Origin: an uncultured Sphingomonas sp.
Lineage (GTDB): Bacteria; Pseudomonadota; Alphaproteobacteria; Sphingomonadales; Sphingomonadaceae
Assembly: GCF_913777625.1 (NCBI RefSeq)
Contig: NZ_CAJYTI010000031.1
Location: 1-45,031, forward strand
Length of the DNA stretch: 45,031 bases
Direction: 5' to 3'
Shown here: one piece after another, positions 16,982 to 26,293 of the stretch
Numbering within the stretch: position 1 is the first letter of the stretch
Layout: each line of letters begins with the position of its first letter
Translations under genes and position numbers: made by a program
The notes under the pieces: model-generated
What the model was told of the DNA's origin: nothing
Databases searched by the model: none
What the model saw: the letters and a program-made list of their open reading frames with translations, nothing else

Positions 16982-17431
16982 TCAATCCACTACCGCGTGC
17001 GCGAGAATGATGTTCGCAAGGCGCTTAGCCTCTGCTTGGGTCAAGTCAGCTGGGACATTCGCAATGCGAATAACCGTTCCAGGCCGGATAGGCACCCGGA
17101 TGGTGCCGTCCCAGTCCTCCTCAACCTTTTGTTGAACGGGGGTAGAACCCGAGCCATTCTGAACCAAGCCCATCTGCAGCCACACCGCAGGCACGCCAAG
17201 GATCTCAGCCAAAACAGAAATTTTCTCCTGCCGAGGGGCGGTCTCCCCTTCATGCCACTTTCGCACCGTTTCGGTGGAAATCGTATCCCCCGTTCGCTCG
17301 GCAAACTGCTTAACAATGAAGACATACCGCCCTTCATGCTTTGCAGGGACAGAGGGCGAATCGTCACAAGCGCGCCTAAATCTTTCGGCGAACTCACGTG
17401 CACGAGCCCGCTTCACAAATTCTAGCGCCAT
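16982..17431 (-). CDS. Phage-repressor-like HTH protein, first gene of the higBA operon
   Basis: The 149-residue product has a helix-turn-helix region at about residues 35-75 (QFAERTGDTISTETVRKWHEGETAPRQ pattern, then LAEILGVPAVWLQ). A second, smaller domain follows (IRVPIRPGTVIRIANVPADL). The ATG at 17431 has GAGG five bases upstream. Codons are visibly less GC-rich than in uvrB next door, which suggests acquisition. The gene ends six bases before higB, and a perfect inverted repeat over a -10-like GATAAT lies just upstream. It is probably a transcriptional repressor of itself and higBA. No named family is assigned. Confidence 0.75.
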   Translation of the reverse strand: MALEFVKRARAREFAERFRRACDDSPSVPAKHEGRYVFIVKQFAERTGDTISTETVRKWHEGETAPRQEKISVLAEILGVPAVWLQMGLVQNGSGSTPVQQKVEEDWDGTIRVPIRPGTVIRIANVPADLTQAEAKRLANIILAHAVVD

Positions 17432-17458
17432 CGCAGCCTCCAATCGAAGAAGGCACGA

Positions 17459-17478
17459 ATTATCACGCAAAGCGTGAT
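17459..17478 (-). promoter_or_regulatory. Operator and -10 of the regulator-higB-higA operon
   Basis: ATCACGC (17462-17468), AAA, GCGTGAT (17472-17478) is a perfect 7-3-7 inverted repeat. On the minus strand the left arm merges into GATAAT (plus 17459-17464), a good -10. A TTGT-containing -35 candidate is poorly spaced. Binding by the regulator that starts at 17431 would block its own promoter. Confidence 0.6.
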
Positions 17479-17485
17479 TTTACAA

Positions 17486-19681
17486 CTAGCCCCGTCGCGG
17501 CCCGCCGAACTTCGTCTTGGTCTGCTTGCCGAAGCGCGTCTTTCGCGTGCCCGGCTTGCCTTCGTTGCTCCGCCCCATCACCGGCGCCTTGCGCTCGCCC
17601 TCGGGCAGGCCGAGTTCCTCCGCCTCCAGCGCGCGAATCTCGTCGCGCAGCCGGCCCGCTTCCTCGAACTCCAGGTTCGCGGCGGCGTCGCGCATCTTCT
17701 TCTCGAGCTCCTCGATATAGCCGCGCAGATTGTGGCCGACCATGTGCGGGCGATCGGCGTCGATCTCCACCGTCACCCCGTCCTTCGACGCGACATGGGC
17801 GATGATGTCGCCGATATTCTTCTTCACCGTTTCCGGCGTGATCCCGTGTTCGAGGTTGTACGCCATCTGCTTCTCGCGGCGGCGGCCGGTCTCGGCGAGC
17901 GCGCGCTCCATGCTGCCGGTCATGCGATCGGCATAGAGAATCACCCTGCCCTCGACGTTGCGCGCGGCGCGGCCGATGGTCTGGATCAGCGAAGTCTCGG
18001 AGCGCAAAAAGCCCTCCTTGTCGGCATCGAGGATCGCGACCAGCCCGCATTCGGGAATGTCGAGCCCCTCGCGCAGCAGGTTGATGCCGATCAGCACGTC
18101 ATACACGCCCATCCGCAGGTCGCGGATCAGCTCGATGCGCTCCAGCGTCTCGGTGTCCGAGTGCATGTAGCGGACCTTCACGCCCGCCTCGTGCATATAT
18201 TCGGTGAGGTCCTCGGCCATGCGCTTGGTCAGTGTGGTGACGAGCGTGCGATAGCCCTTGGCCGCGGTCGCCTTGCACTCCTGGATAAGGTCCTGCACCT
18301 GCTCCTCGACCGGCCGGATCTCCACCGGCGGATCGATGAGGCCGGTGGGGCGGATCACCTGCTCGACGAACACGCCGCCGGTGCGCTCCATCTCCCAGTC
18401 GCCGGGCGTGGCCGAGACATAGGTGGTCTGCGGCCGCATCGCGTCCCATTCGTTGAAGCGCAAGGGTCGGTTATCGATCGCGCTAGGCAGGCGGAAGCCG
18501 TATTCGGCGAGCGTCAGCTTCCGCTTGTGGTCGCCGCGCGACATGCCGTTGATCTGGCCGATCGTCTGGTGGCTCTCGTCGACGAAGAGCAGCGCGTTCT
18601 CGGGCAGATATTCGAACAGCGTGGGCGGCGGCTCGCCGGGCAGGCGGCCGGTGAGGAAGCGGCTGTAATTCTCGATTCCCGCGCAACTGCCCGTCGCCGC
18701 GATCATCTCCAGGTCGAAGTTCGTGCGCTGCTCCAGCCGCTGCAGCTCCAGCAGCTTGCCCTCGGCCTCCAGCTCCTTGAGCCGCTCGGTCAGCTCGTGG
18801 CGGATCGCCTCCATCGCCTGCTTCAGCGTCGGCCCCGGCGTCACATAGTGGCTGTTGGCATAGACGCGGACATAATCGAGGCTCGCCACCTTCTTGCCGG
18901 TCAGCGGATCGAACTCGACGATCTCCTCGATCTCGTCGCCGAAGAAGCTGATCCGCCAGGCGGTATCCTCATAGTGCGAGGGGAACAGCTCGAGATTGTC
19001 GCCGCGCACGCGGAAGGCGCCGCGCCCGAAGGCGGCATCGTTGCGCTTGTACTGGAGCGCCACCAGCTTGCGGATGATCTCGCGCTGGTCGACCACCTGG
19101 CCCTTCTTCAGGTCGAAGATCATCGCCGAATAGGTCTCGACCGAGCCGATGCCGTAGAGGCACGAAACCGAGGCGACGATGATCACGTCGTCGCGTTCCA
19201 GCAGCGAGCGGGTCGCCGCGTGGCGCATCCGATCGATCGCCTCGTTGATCGAGCTTTCCTTCTCGATATAGGTGTCGGACCGCGGCACATAGGCCTCGGG
19301 CTGATAGTAATCGTAATAGCTGACGAAATACTCGACCGCGTTCTCGGGGAAGAAGCTCTTGAACTCGCCATAGAGCTGCGCGGCGAGGATCTTGTTCGGC
19401 GCGAGGATCAGCGCGGGGCGCTGCAGTTCCTCGATCACCTTGGCCATCGTATAGGTCTTGCCCGATCCGGTGACGCCGAGCAGCACTTGGTCGCGCTCGC
19501 CGGCCCGCGCCTGCTCGACCAGTTCGGGAATTGCGAAGCGCTGGTCGCCCGAGGGCTGGTATTCGGAGACGAGCTTGAAGCGCTTCCCGCCCTCCGCCTT
19601 TTCGGGGCGCTGCGGGCGGTGGGGGATGAACGCCTGGCCCGTCTCGGGCTCGGCAAGGTTGGTCCGAATCTGGATCGCCAT
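17486..19681 (-). CDS. uvrB: Excinuclease ABC subunit UvrB
   Basis: UvrB verifies DNA damage and loads UvrC in nucleotide excision repair. The 731-residue product has Walker A GVTGSGKT at 69-76. The beta-hairpin [12 protein letters not shown], which clamps DNA, lies near residues 120-131. The helicase motif [12 protein letters not shown] follows, and a C-terminal UVR/coiled domain ([25 protein letters not shown]) contacts UvrC. A roughly 30-residue extension precedes the conserved [13 protein letters not shown], which is common in alphaproteobacteria. The ATG at 19681 starts [13 protein letters not shown] LexA-like site lies about 50 bases upstream. Confidence 0.97.
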   Translation of the reverse strand: MAIQIRTNLAEPETGQAFIPHRPQRPEKAEGGKRFKLVSEYQPSGDQRFAIPELVEQARAGERDQVLLGVTGSGKTYTMAKVIEELQRPALILAPNKILAAQLYGEFKSFFPENAVEYFVSYYDYYQPEAYVPRSDTYIEKESSINEAIDRMRHAATRSLLERDDVIIVASVSCLYGIGSVETYSAMIFDLKKGQVVDQREIIRKLVALQYKRNDAAFGRGAFRVRGDNLELFPSHYEDTAWRISFFGDEIEEIVEFDPLTGKKVASLDYVRVYANSHYVTPGPTLKQAMEAIRHELTERLKELEAEGKLLELQRLEQRTNFDLEMIAATGSCAGIENYSRFLTGRLPGEPPPTLFEYLPENALLFVDESHQTIGQINGMSRGDHKRKLTLAEYGFRLPSAIDNRPLRFNEWDAMRPQTTYVSATPGDWEMERTGGVFVEQVIRPTGLIDPPVEIRPVEEQVQDLIQECKATAAKGYRTLVTTLTKRMAEDLTEYMHEAGVKVRYMHSDTETLERIELIRDLRMGVYDVLIGINLLREGLDIPECGLVAILDADKEGFLRSETSLIQTIGRAARNVEGRVILYADRMTGSMERALAETGRRREKQMAYNLEHGITPETVKKNIGDIIAHVASKDGVTVEIDADRPHMVGHNLRGYIEELEKKMRDAAANLEFEEAGRLRDEIRALEAEELGLPEGERKAPVMGRSNEGKPGTRKTRFGKQTKTKFGGPRRG

Positions 19682-19726
19682 GACGGCGAATATGGGGTGG
19701 CGCGGCGGACCTGAAAAGCCGCGCCC

Positions 19727-19741
19727 GTCCCCTTTTTGTTC
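19727..19741 (-). promoter_or_regulatory. Possible LexA (SOS) box upstream of uvrB
   Basis: The sequence fits GTTC-N7-GTTC, the alphaproteobacterial LexA consensus, with one mismatch (GTCC at 19727-19730, GTTC at 19738-19741). It sits 46-60 bases before the uvrB ATG. One mismatch over eight fixed bases can arise by chance, so this is tentative. Confidence 0.3.
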
Positions 19742-20342
19742 AGGCAGTTGCGGGTCGCGCCAGACGGCGCAGCGCGGCACCGGCCATCGCGGCACCGCCG
19801 ATCAGCAATGCCCAACTCGCCGGCTCGGGGACCCCGCTGGTACCGAGCGTGAAGGTGACGTTGTCGATCTGCACGCCGGGCGGGTCGGCAAAGATGGTGA
19901 AGCGCTTCAGATCGGTGAGGTTGAGCGACACGGTCTGAAGGCCTGGCGTGATATCGAGGTTGAACAGCCCGGTGCCGGACCCGCCCAACGACTCGTAGCT
20001 GTAGACGATCGGCCCGCCACTGCCGAAATTCATCACATCCGCCACGTCGAACCGAACAAGATCGAAGGTGGTCCCGCCAGCCGTGCTGATCGTCAGATTG
20101 CCGTAGGACGAGGGCGCCAGCGTCGCGCCACCGGGTTGGGCATTCCCAGCCGAACCCGTTCCCCAGACGAAGAAGCCGAAGGGGTTCGACATCGCGAACT
20201 TCAGCCCCTTTTCGACATAGGGGCCCGCAACACTATGGCTGGCAGCGCTGGCAAGTGGCGCAAAGGTGATGATCTCGGCCGCGTGCGCCGCCATCGGCAG
20301 CGCCAGCCAAGCCGCAGCCAGCGGCAGAAGCAATCCTCGCAT
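19740..20342 (-). CDS. PEPxxWA-CTERM surface protein
   Basis: The 200-residue product has an N-terminal signal peptide ([21 protein letters not shown]). A beta-sandwich body follows, and the C-terminal sorting signal starts at residue 171: [13 protein letters not shown], a hydrophobic helix, then the basic tail RRLAR. PEP-CTERM proteins are cleaved and sorted by an exosortase in exopolysaccharide-producing bacteria. The PEPxxWA variant is common in sphingomonads. No exosortase is in this window. AGAGGGAG precedes the ATG. The body sequence ([24 protein letters not shown]) resembles carbohydrate-binding-like sandwich domains only loosely. Confidence 0.85.
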   Translation of the reverse strand: MRGLLLPLAAAWLALPMAAHAAEIITFAPLASAASHSVAGPYVEKGLKFAMSNPFGFFVWGTGSAGNAQPGGATLAPSSYGNLTISTAGGTTFDLVRFDVADVMNFGSGGPIVYSYESLGGSGTGLFNLDITPGLQTVSLNLTDLKRFTIFADPPGVQIDNVTFTLGTSGVPEPASWALLIGGAAMAGAALRRLARPATA

Positions 20343-20433
20343 GCTGCTCCCTCTCTTCTTTGTCGATACGAGGCATTTACCATGCGAGGTGTAGGCAGAT
20401 CGACTCCCAAATATCTGATATACGAGTCTTATT

Positions 20434-20889
20434 TCAGGACTTCGTTGGCCGGTAGGCGATCCGCCACATGGCAAGGCCGATGCCGGCGGCGAGCAGCGCG
20501 ACCGCACCGCCCTGCGCTGCCTTGAACGCCAGCGCGAACAGCCAGCCCCGCGTATCGATCGGCGCGATGGTAAAGCGGCTGCTACCCTGCGCGCCGGCCC
20601 ATAGCCCCCAGCCGAGCAGCCCGGTGACGATCGCCGCATAGCGCCCGCCGCGCAGGCCGAGCGCATGGAGGATCAGCCAGATCGGGCCGCCCACCGAGAC
20701 GAGCGCGATGGCGACGAACAGGCTGCCGAACAGCACCCCCGCGATCAGGGCAGGCGCGGTCCGCTGGCCGGCGGCGACCAACAGCAGCAGCACCAGCAGG
20801 CCGCCGAGTCCGCTGCCGATCGCGAGCGCCTTGCCGACCCGCTCGATGCTCGTCTGATAGTCGCGCGCCGCGCCGGTTTCGCTGCTCAT
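20434..20889 (-). CDS. Hypothetical membrane protein
   Basis: The 151-residue product has four hydrophobic segments: LAIGSGLGGLLVLLLLVAA, LIAGVLFGSLFVAIALVSVG, YAAIVTGLLGWGLWAGA and VALLAAGIGLAMWRIAY. The short N-terminus is predicted to be cytoplasmic. It follows the metallo-hydrolase gene on the same strand by about 50 bases and is probably cotranscribed. No family is recognised and no catalytic motif is seen. Confidence 0.75.
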   Translation of the reverse strand: MSSETGAARDYQTSIERVGKALAIGSGLGGLLVLLLLVAAGQRTAPALIAGVLFGSLFVAIALVSVGGPIWLILHALGLRGGRYAAIVTGLLGWGLWAGAQGSSRFTIAPIDTRGWLFALAFKAAQGGAVALLAAGIGLAMWRIAYRPTKS

Positions 20890-20939
20890 CCACCCCGCCC
20901 CTGCCGCTCCTGTACGGGCGACAGCGCGGCGGCTCAAGC

Positions 20940-22106
20940 TTAGCGGAAGCGGTCGAACCGCCCATCGGCGCGGCATTTGGCAATGCCGTCCTCGCGGGGC
21001 GGCGCCGGCGGGGTGCCGATCGCCGGCACGTCGAAACTTTGGCCGAGCGGATGGTCCGTGAACCGCGCCGGATCGGTGCCGCCACAGCGCAGCATCGCCG
21101 CCAGCATGTCCGGCGGAGTGCGATAGGCCTCCCAGGAGAGGCGGAAGGTACCCCAATGGATCGGCAGCGCCCAGGGACGGCCAAGCCCGTCCCACACCCG
21201 GACGGCATCGTGCGGCCCGATATGCGCGTCGGCGGCCATCTGCCCGGGCTTGAAGCGGAAGGCACCCACCGGAATCGCCGCAAAGCGCACCGGGCCCAGC
21301 GCCGCAGCTTCCGCGGGCCATTTCCCGTCGCCCCAGCCGGTATCGCCGGCGAAGAACAGGTTGCCGCCCGGCAGCGTCACCACGAAGCTCGACCAGAGCG
21401 CGCGGTTGCGATCGGCGAACCAGCGGCTGCTCCAGTGATGGTTGCGCGTCACGACCACGTCGATGCCGGGCCGCAGCGTCAGCCGCTGCCCCCAGTCGAG
21501 CCCGCGCGCCGGTACGCCCGCCTGGCCGATCACGCTGTCGTTGCCGAGCCCGGTGACGATCATCGGCCGGTCCCGCTGCCACAGCGCCTTCAGCGTCGCG
21601 AGATCCATGTGATCATAATGGTTGTGGCTGACGACGATCAGGTCGATCTTCGGCAGGTCTGCCAGCCGGACACCGGGCACGGCGACCCGCTTCGGCCCGA
21701 GACCGAACGGCCCGGCCACGTCGCTCCAGACGGGATCGGTGAGGATGTTGAGCCCTTCGGTCTGGATCAGCACGCTGGCATGGCCGATCCAGGTGGCCTT
21801 CATCGCTTGGCCCTCCACCTGCGCCGGCGGATGCCCCAGGGCCACGGCCACGCTGGCGGGCCATAGCGGCTGCTGCGTGGCGCTCGCCACCCGGTGGGCG
21901 AGGAACACGAAGGCGAGCGCCGGCGCGGGCGCCGTCTCGCCGTCGGGATTGGCGAAATGCTGCCCGTCGAAATGGCCGGTCTCCGCACCCCGATAATAGA
22001 TGCGATCGAGAAACGGCGGCACCAGCGTGAGGAACAGGCACAGCGCCACCACGATCCAGAGCAGCGCGGCGATCAGCCAGCGCGCGAACGTCTTTGCCAT
22101 CGCCAT
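20940..22106 (-). CDS. Membrane-anchored metallo-beta-lactamase-fold hydrolase (NAPE-PLD/UlaG-like)
   Basis: The 388-residue product has one N-terminal transmembrane anchor (WLIAALLWIVVALCLFLTLV). Its metallo-hydrolase domain has the zinc motif HNHYDH after VVSHN, a later FAGDTGWGDG with the bridging aspartate, and PIHWGTFRLSWE with the last histidine ligand. This arrangement matches the group containing N-acylphosphatidylethanolamine phospholipase D and UlaG. A phospholipid or lactone substrate is possible but not shown. The ATG at 22106 was chosen for its upstream GAGAGGG; 22100 is equally usable. Confidence 0.87.
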   Translation of the reverse strand: MAMAKTFARWLIAALLWIVVALCLFLTLVPPFLDRIYYRGAETGHFDGQHFANPDGETAPAPALAFVFLAHRVASATQQPLWPASVAVALGHPPAQVEGQAMKATWIGHASVLIQTEGLNILTDPVWSDVAGPFGLGPKRVAVPGVRLADLPKIDLIVVSHNHYDHMDLATLKALWQRDRPMIVTGLGNDSVIGQAGVPARGLDWGQRLTLRPGIDVVVTRNHHWSSRWFADRNRALWSSFVVTLPGGNLFFAGDTGWGDGKWPAEAAALGPVRFAAIPVGAFRFKPGQMAADAHIGPHDAVRVWDGLGRPWALPIHWGTFRLSWEAYRTPPDMLAAMLRCGGTDPARFTDHPLGQSFDVPAIGTPPAPPREDGIAKCRADGRFDRFR

Positions 22107-22183
22107 GCACCCTCTCTCGCAACCGCCCCGCCCTAGATCAACCCCGTCCGCCGGTGCACCCCAGTGCATTGACCCAAAGATAT

Positions 22184-22199
22184 GTTGTGTATACACAAC
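22184..22199. promoter_or_regulatory. 16-bp perfect palindromic operator before the XRE-membrane cassette
   Basis: GTTGTGTATACACAAC is a perfect palindrome 27 bases before the XRE start codon. A -35-like TTGACC (22169-22174) precedes it, and the palindrome's centre supplies TATACA as a -10, although the spacing of 15 bases is short. A bound regulator would cover the promoter. The divergent hydrolase gene starts only 78 bases away and could share control. Confidence 0.7.
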
Positions 22200-22226
22200 G
22201 AATCGCGCCAAGGATCCAATCGTTCC

Positions 22227-22469
22227 ATGATCATTCACAACCGCATCGCGCTGTTTCGCGCCGAATCCGGCATGACCCGGCGGGCGCTGGCCGAGGCGGT
22301 GGAGGTGAACCCGCAGACGATCGGCTATCTAGAGCGCGGCGACTACAAGCCCAGCCTCGAACTGGCGATGCGCATCGCGCAGGTATTCGGCGTGCCGGTG
22401 GAACTGCTCTTTTCCTTCGAACCCTTCGAACCGGTGGCAGTTGCACTGCGCCGGGCAGGAGACGCGTGA
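22227..22469 (+). CDS. Small XRE-family transcriptional regulator
   Basis: The 80-residue product is a single five-helix HTH domain (MTRRALAEAVEVNPQTIGYLERG, then KPSLELAMRIAQVFGVPVELLF). Single-domain regulators of this type commonly sit beside membrane-protein genes. The ATG at 22227 is preferred over an upstream ATG at 22182, which lies within the operator region. AAGGAT is 12 bases upstream, a weak ribosome-binding site. Its stop overlaps the next start (TGATG), so it is the first gene of a four-gene coupled cassette. Confidence 0.87.
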   Translation: MIIHNRIALFRAESGMTRRALAEAVEVNPQTIGYLERGDYKPSLELAMRIAQVFGVPVELLFSFEPFEPVAVALRRAGDA

Positions 22470-22975
22470 TGCGCTATGATTCGCGGGCGTGGACGGGCAA
22501 CAGACGCGCGAGCCAGCGACGTCGGCGCTCGAGCCGCTGGGTGTTGGTCGCGGGCATCCTGATCGCCGCCGGATACGCAGTGGCGCGCATGTTCCCGCTG
22601 GTGGCGCCCGATACGCTTTGGGGTTTCGAAGCCGGGGTGCTGCTCCCCGTCATCCTCGGTGTCCGCATCTCGCCGTTCGGAAGGGACAGCTGGCTGACGC
22701 CGCGCGGGCTGTCCGTGTTCGACGAATGCGAGCGAGACCTGCTGCAACGCGCCTCCAGCTACAGCTATCGGGTTGTGCTGGCGCTGCTGCTCTGCGGCCT
22801 GGCCTGGCTTGCCTACGCCACCCGCTTCGGCGGCCCGGCGCCACGATCCTGGCAACAATGGGCGAGCCTCGCGATCGTCGTGACCGGCATCGGCGCGGCG
22901 CTGCCGGTGCTCTTCGCCGAATTCCTGGTCCCGTTGCCGCCCTTTGACGGGGAAGAGGAGGAGGAAGTAGCGTGA
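22469..22975 (+). CDS. Membrane protein A of a three-paralog cassette
   Basis: The 168-residue product has a basic N-terminus (RRASQRRRRSSR) followed by four predicted transmembrane segments. After the second segment lies the motif DECERDLLQRA (DE at 85-86, RD at 89-90), presumably cytoplasmic. The C-terminus is VLFAEFLVPLPP, then an acidic run EEEEE. The same layout occurs in the next two gene products. The start overlaps the regulator stop by one base, and its own stop overlaps the next start. No enzyme motif is visible and I know no characterised family. Confidence 0.82.
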   Translation: MRYDSRAWTGNRRASQRRRRSSRWVLVAGILIAAGYAVARMFPLVAPDTLWGFEAGVLLPVILGVRISPFGRDSWLTPRGLSVFDECERDLLQRASSYSYRVVLALLLCGLAWLAYATRFGGPAPRSWQQWASLAIVVTGIGAALPVLFAEFLVPLPPFDGEEEEEVA

Positions 22976-23478
22976 GCGGGTACATCTCCCCGGGGTTTCG
23001 ATCCGGCGGTTCCATTTGGGGAATCCGGCGGCGGCGCAGTACGCGCTGGGTCGTGCTGGCGGCCATCTCGCTGATGCTAGTCTATGCCGGTGCGTGTCCG
23101 TGGGTCACGGACAAGGACGCCTATCTTCGGCTTCTAACGCCGTTTGTCCTTCTAATGACGATCGCAGTCAGCGCGTCGCCCTTCAGGATACAATCGAGGC
23201 GACGGGACGAGGCGGTCGTTTTCGACGAGTTCCAGCGCGATACGCTGCAACGCGCGACCATGCGCAGCTTTCAGGTCCTGTTGCTGCTGGTCGGACTCGT
23301 CTTCGGGTGGCTTTGCGTCGCGTCTTCCTTTCGCTGGCCGATGCCGGCCGCACCCCAGGACTGGTTCCTGTGGGGCGGCGCGATCCTGTACGCGGGCCTC
23401 CTGCTACCCATCCTCTTCGCCGAGTTCACGATACCGATGCCGCCCGAAGCCGAAGCCCAAGAGGATCTCATGCTGTGA
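22972..23478 (+). CDS. Membrane protein B of a three-paralog cassette
   Basis: The 168-residue product is the same length as protein A and shares its plan: basic start (RRRRSTRW), four hydrophobic segments, the central DEFQRDTLQRA at the same residue numbers (DE 85-86, RD 89-90), and LPILFAEFTIPMPP near the end. The start is GTG at 22972, overlapping the upstream stop by four bases (GTGA). The pairwise similarity to protein A indicates tandem duplication. Confidence 0.82.
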   Translation: MSGYISPGFRSGGSIWGIRRRRSTRWVVLAAISLMLVYAGACPWVTDKDAYLRLLTPFVLLMTIAVSASPFRIQSRRRDEAVVFDEFQRDTLQRATMRSFQVLLLLVGLVFGWLCVASSFRWPMPAAPQDWFLWGGAILYAGLLLPILFAEFTIPMPPEAEAQEDLML

Positions 23479-23987
23479 CCAACCGCTTCATCGCCACGCT
23501 GGACGAGCTTTCCCGCCGCACCGGCATTCCGGCACTTGCAGAAGGTCGGCCGCGTCGGCGCCGAATGCGATGGCTGCCCCTCCTTGCCCTGACGCTGGCC
23601 GCAACCGGCGTCGTCATCGAATTCCTTCTGTCGGGCAGACAATTCTACCTCGGCTACGCCTTGGTGATGGTCGGGTTCGTCGGAGGGGTGATGTTCCCGC
23701 TCTACGGGCCGGTAAAGCCCTGGGGCACGGCCGAGACCGTGGACGAATGGGATCGCGATCTGCGTCGCCGCGCCTTTCTGGTCACCTTTGCGAGCATGGC
23801 GGTGGCGGGGCTGATATTGTTCTGGGGCATCGCAGCCATCGCAGCCTTGCAAGGCTGGTCGGGCGCCGACCTGTCGTTGCGGGCGATGGGCTGCGCCTTC
23901 TTCCTGATGACGCTCTACAGCGCCGTCCCCACGCTCTACGCCAGTTGGGCGACGCGCCCGCTCGACCCGGCCGAGGAGGAGGCTTGA
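23475..23987 (+). CDS. Membrane protein C of a three-paralog cassette
   Basis: The 170-residue product is the most diverged member. It starts at GTG 23475 with a four-base overlap (GTGA). It has a longer N-terminus (TNRFIATLDELSRRTG), four hydrophobic segments, and the motif DEWDRDLRRRA (DE 90-91, RD 94-95). The ending PTLYASWATRPLDPAEEEA parallels the acidic tails of A and B. Retention of all three copies in overlapping order suggests a hetero-oligomeric membrane complex. Confidence 0.8.
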   Translation: MTNRFIATLDELSRRTGIPALAEGRPRRRRMRWLPLLALTLAATGVVIEFLLSGRQFYLGYALVMVGFVGGVMFPLYGPVKPWGTAETVDEWDRDLRRRAFLVTFASMAVAGLILFWGIAAIAALQGWSGADLSLRAMGCAFFLMTLYSAVPTLYASWATRPLDPAEEEA

Positions 23988-24010
23988 TCCGTCGCGCGTC
24001 CTTCCCCTAG

Positions 24011-26146
<2,136 letters not shown>

Positions 26147-26163
26147 TGCGTTTTTGCAACGCA
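26147..26163 (+). terminator. Small hairpin after ligA
   Basis: TGCGTT (26147-26152) and AACGCA (26158-26163) pair perfectly around a 5-base loop directly after the ligA stop. There is no T-tract after it, so it is only a possible terminator or RNA-end stabiliser. Confidence 0.35.
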
Positions 26164-26293
26164 CCATCTTGGAACGTTAAGTAGGGATTGACTGTCACAA
26201 TTCCGCAATCAAACCCAAGCAGGGGGGCAGCCGGAACAGATGGCGCGAGAAGCGCCGCGACTGGTAGCCACAGGCTCTAAAAGGGAACTCTAG

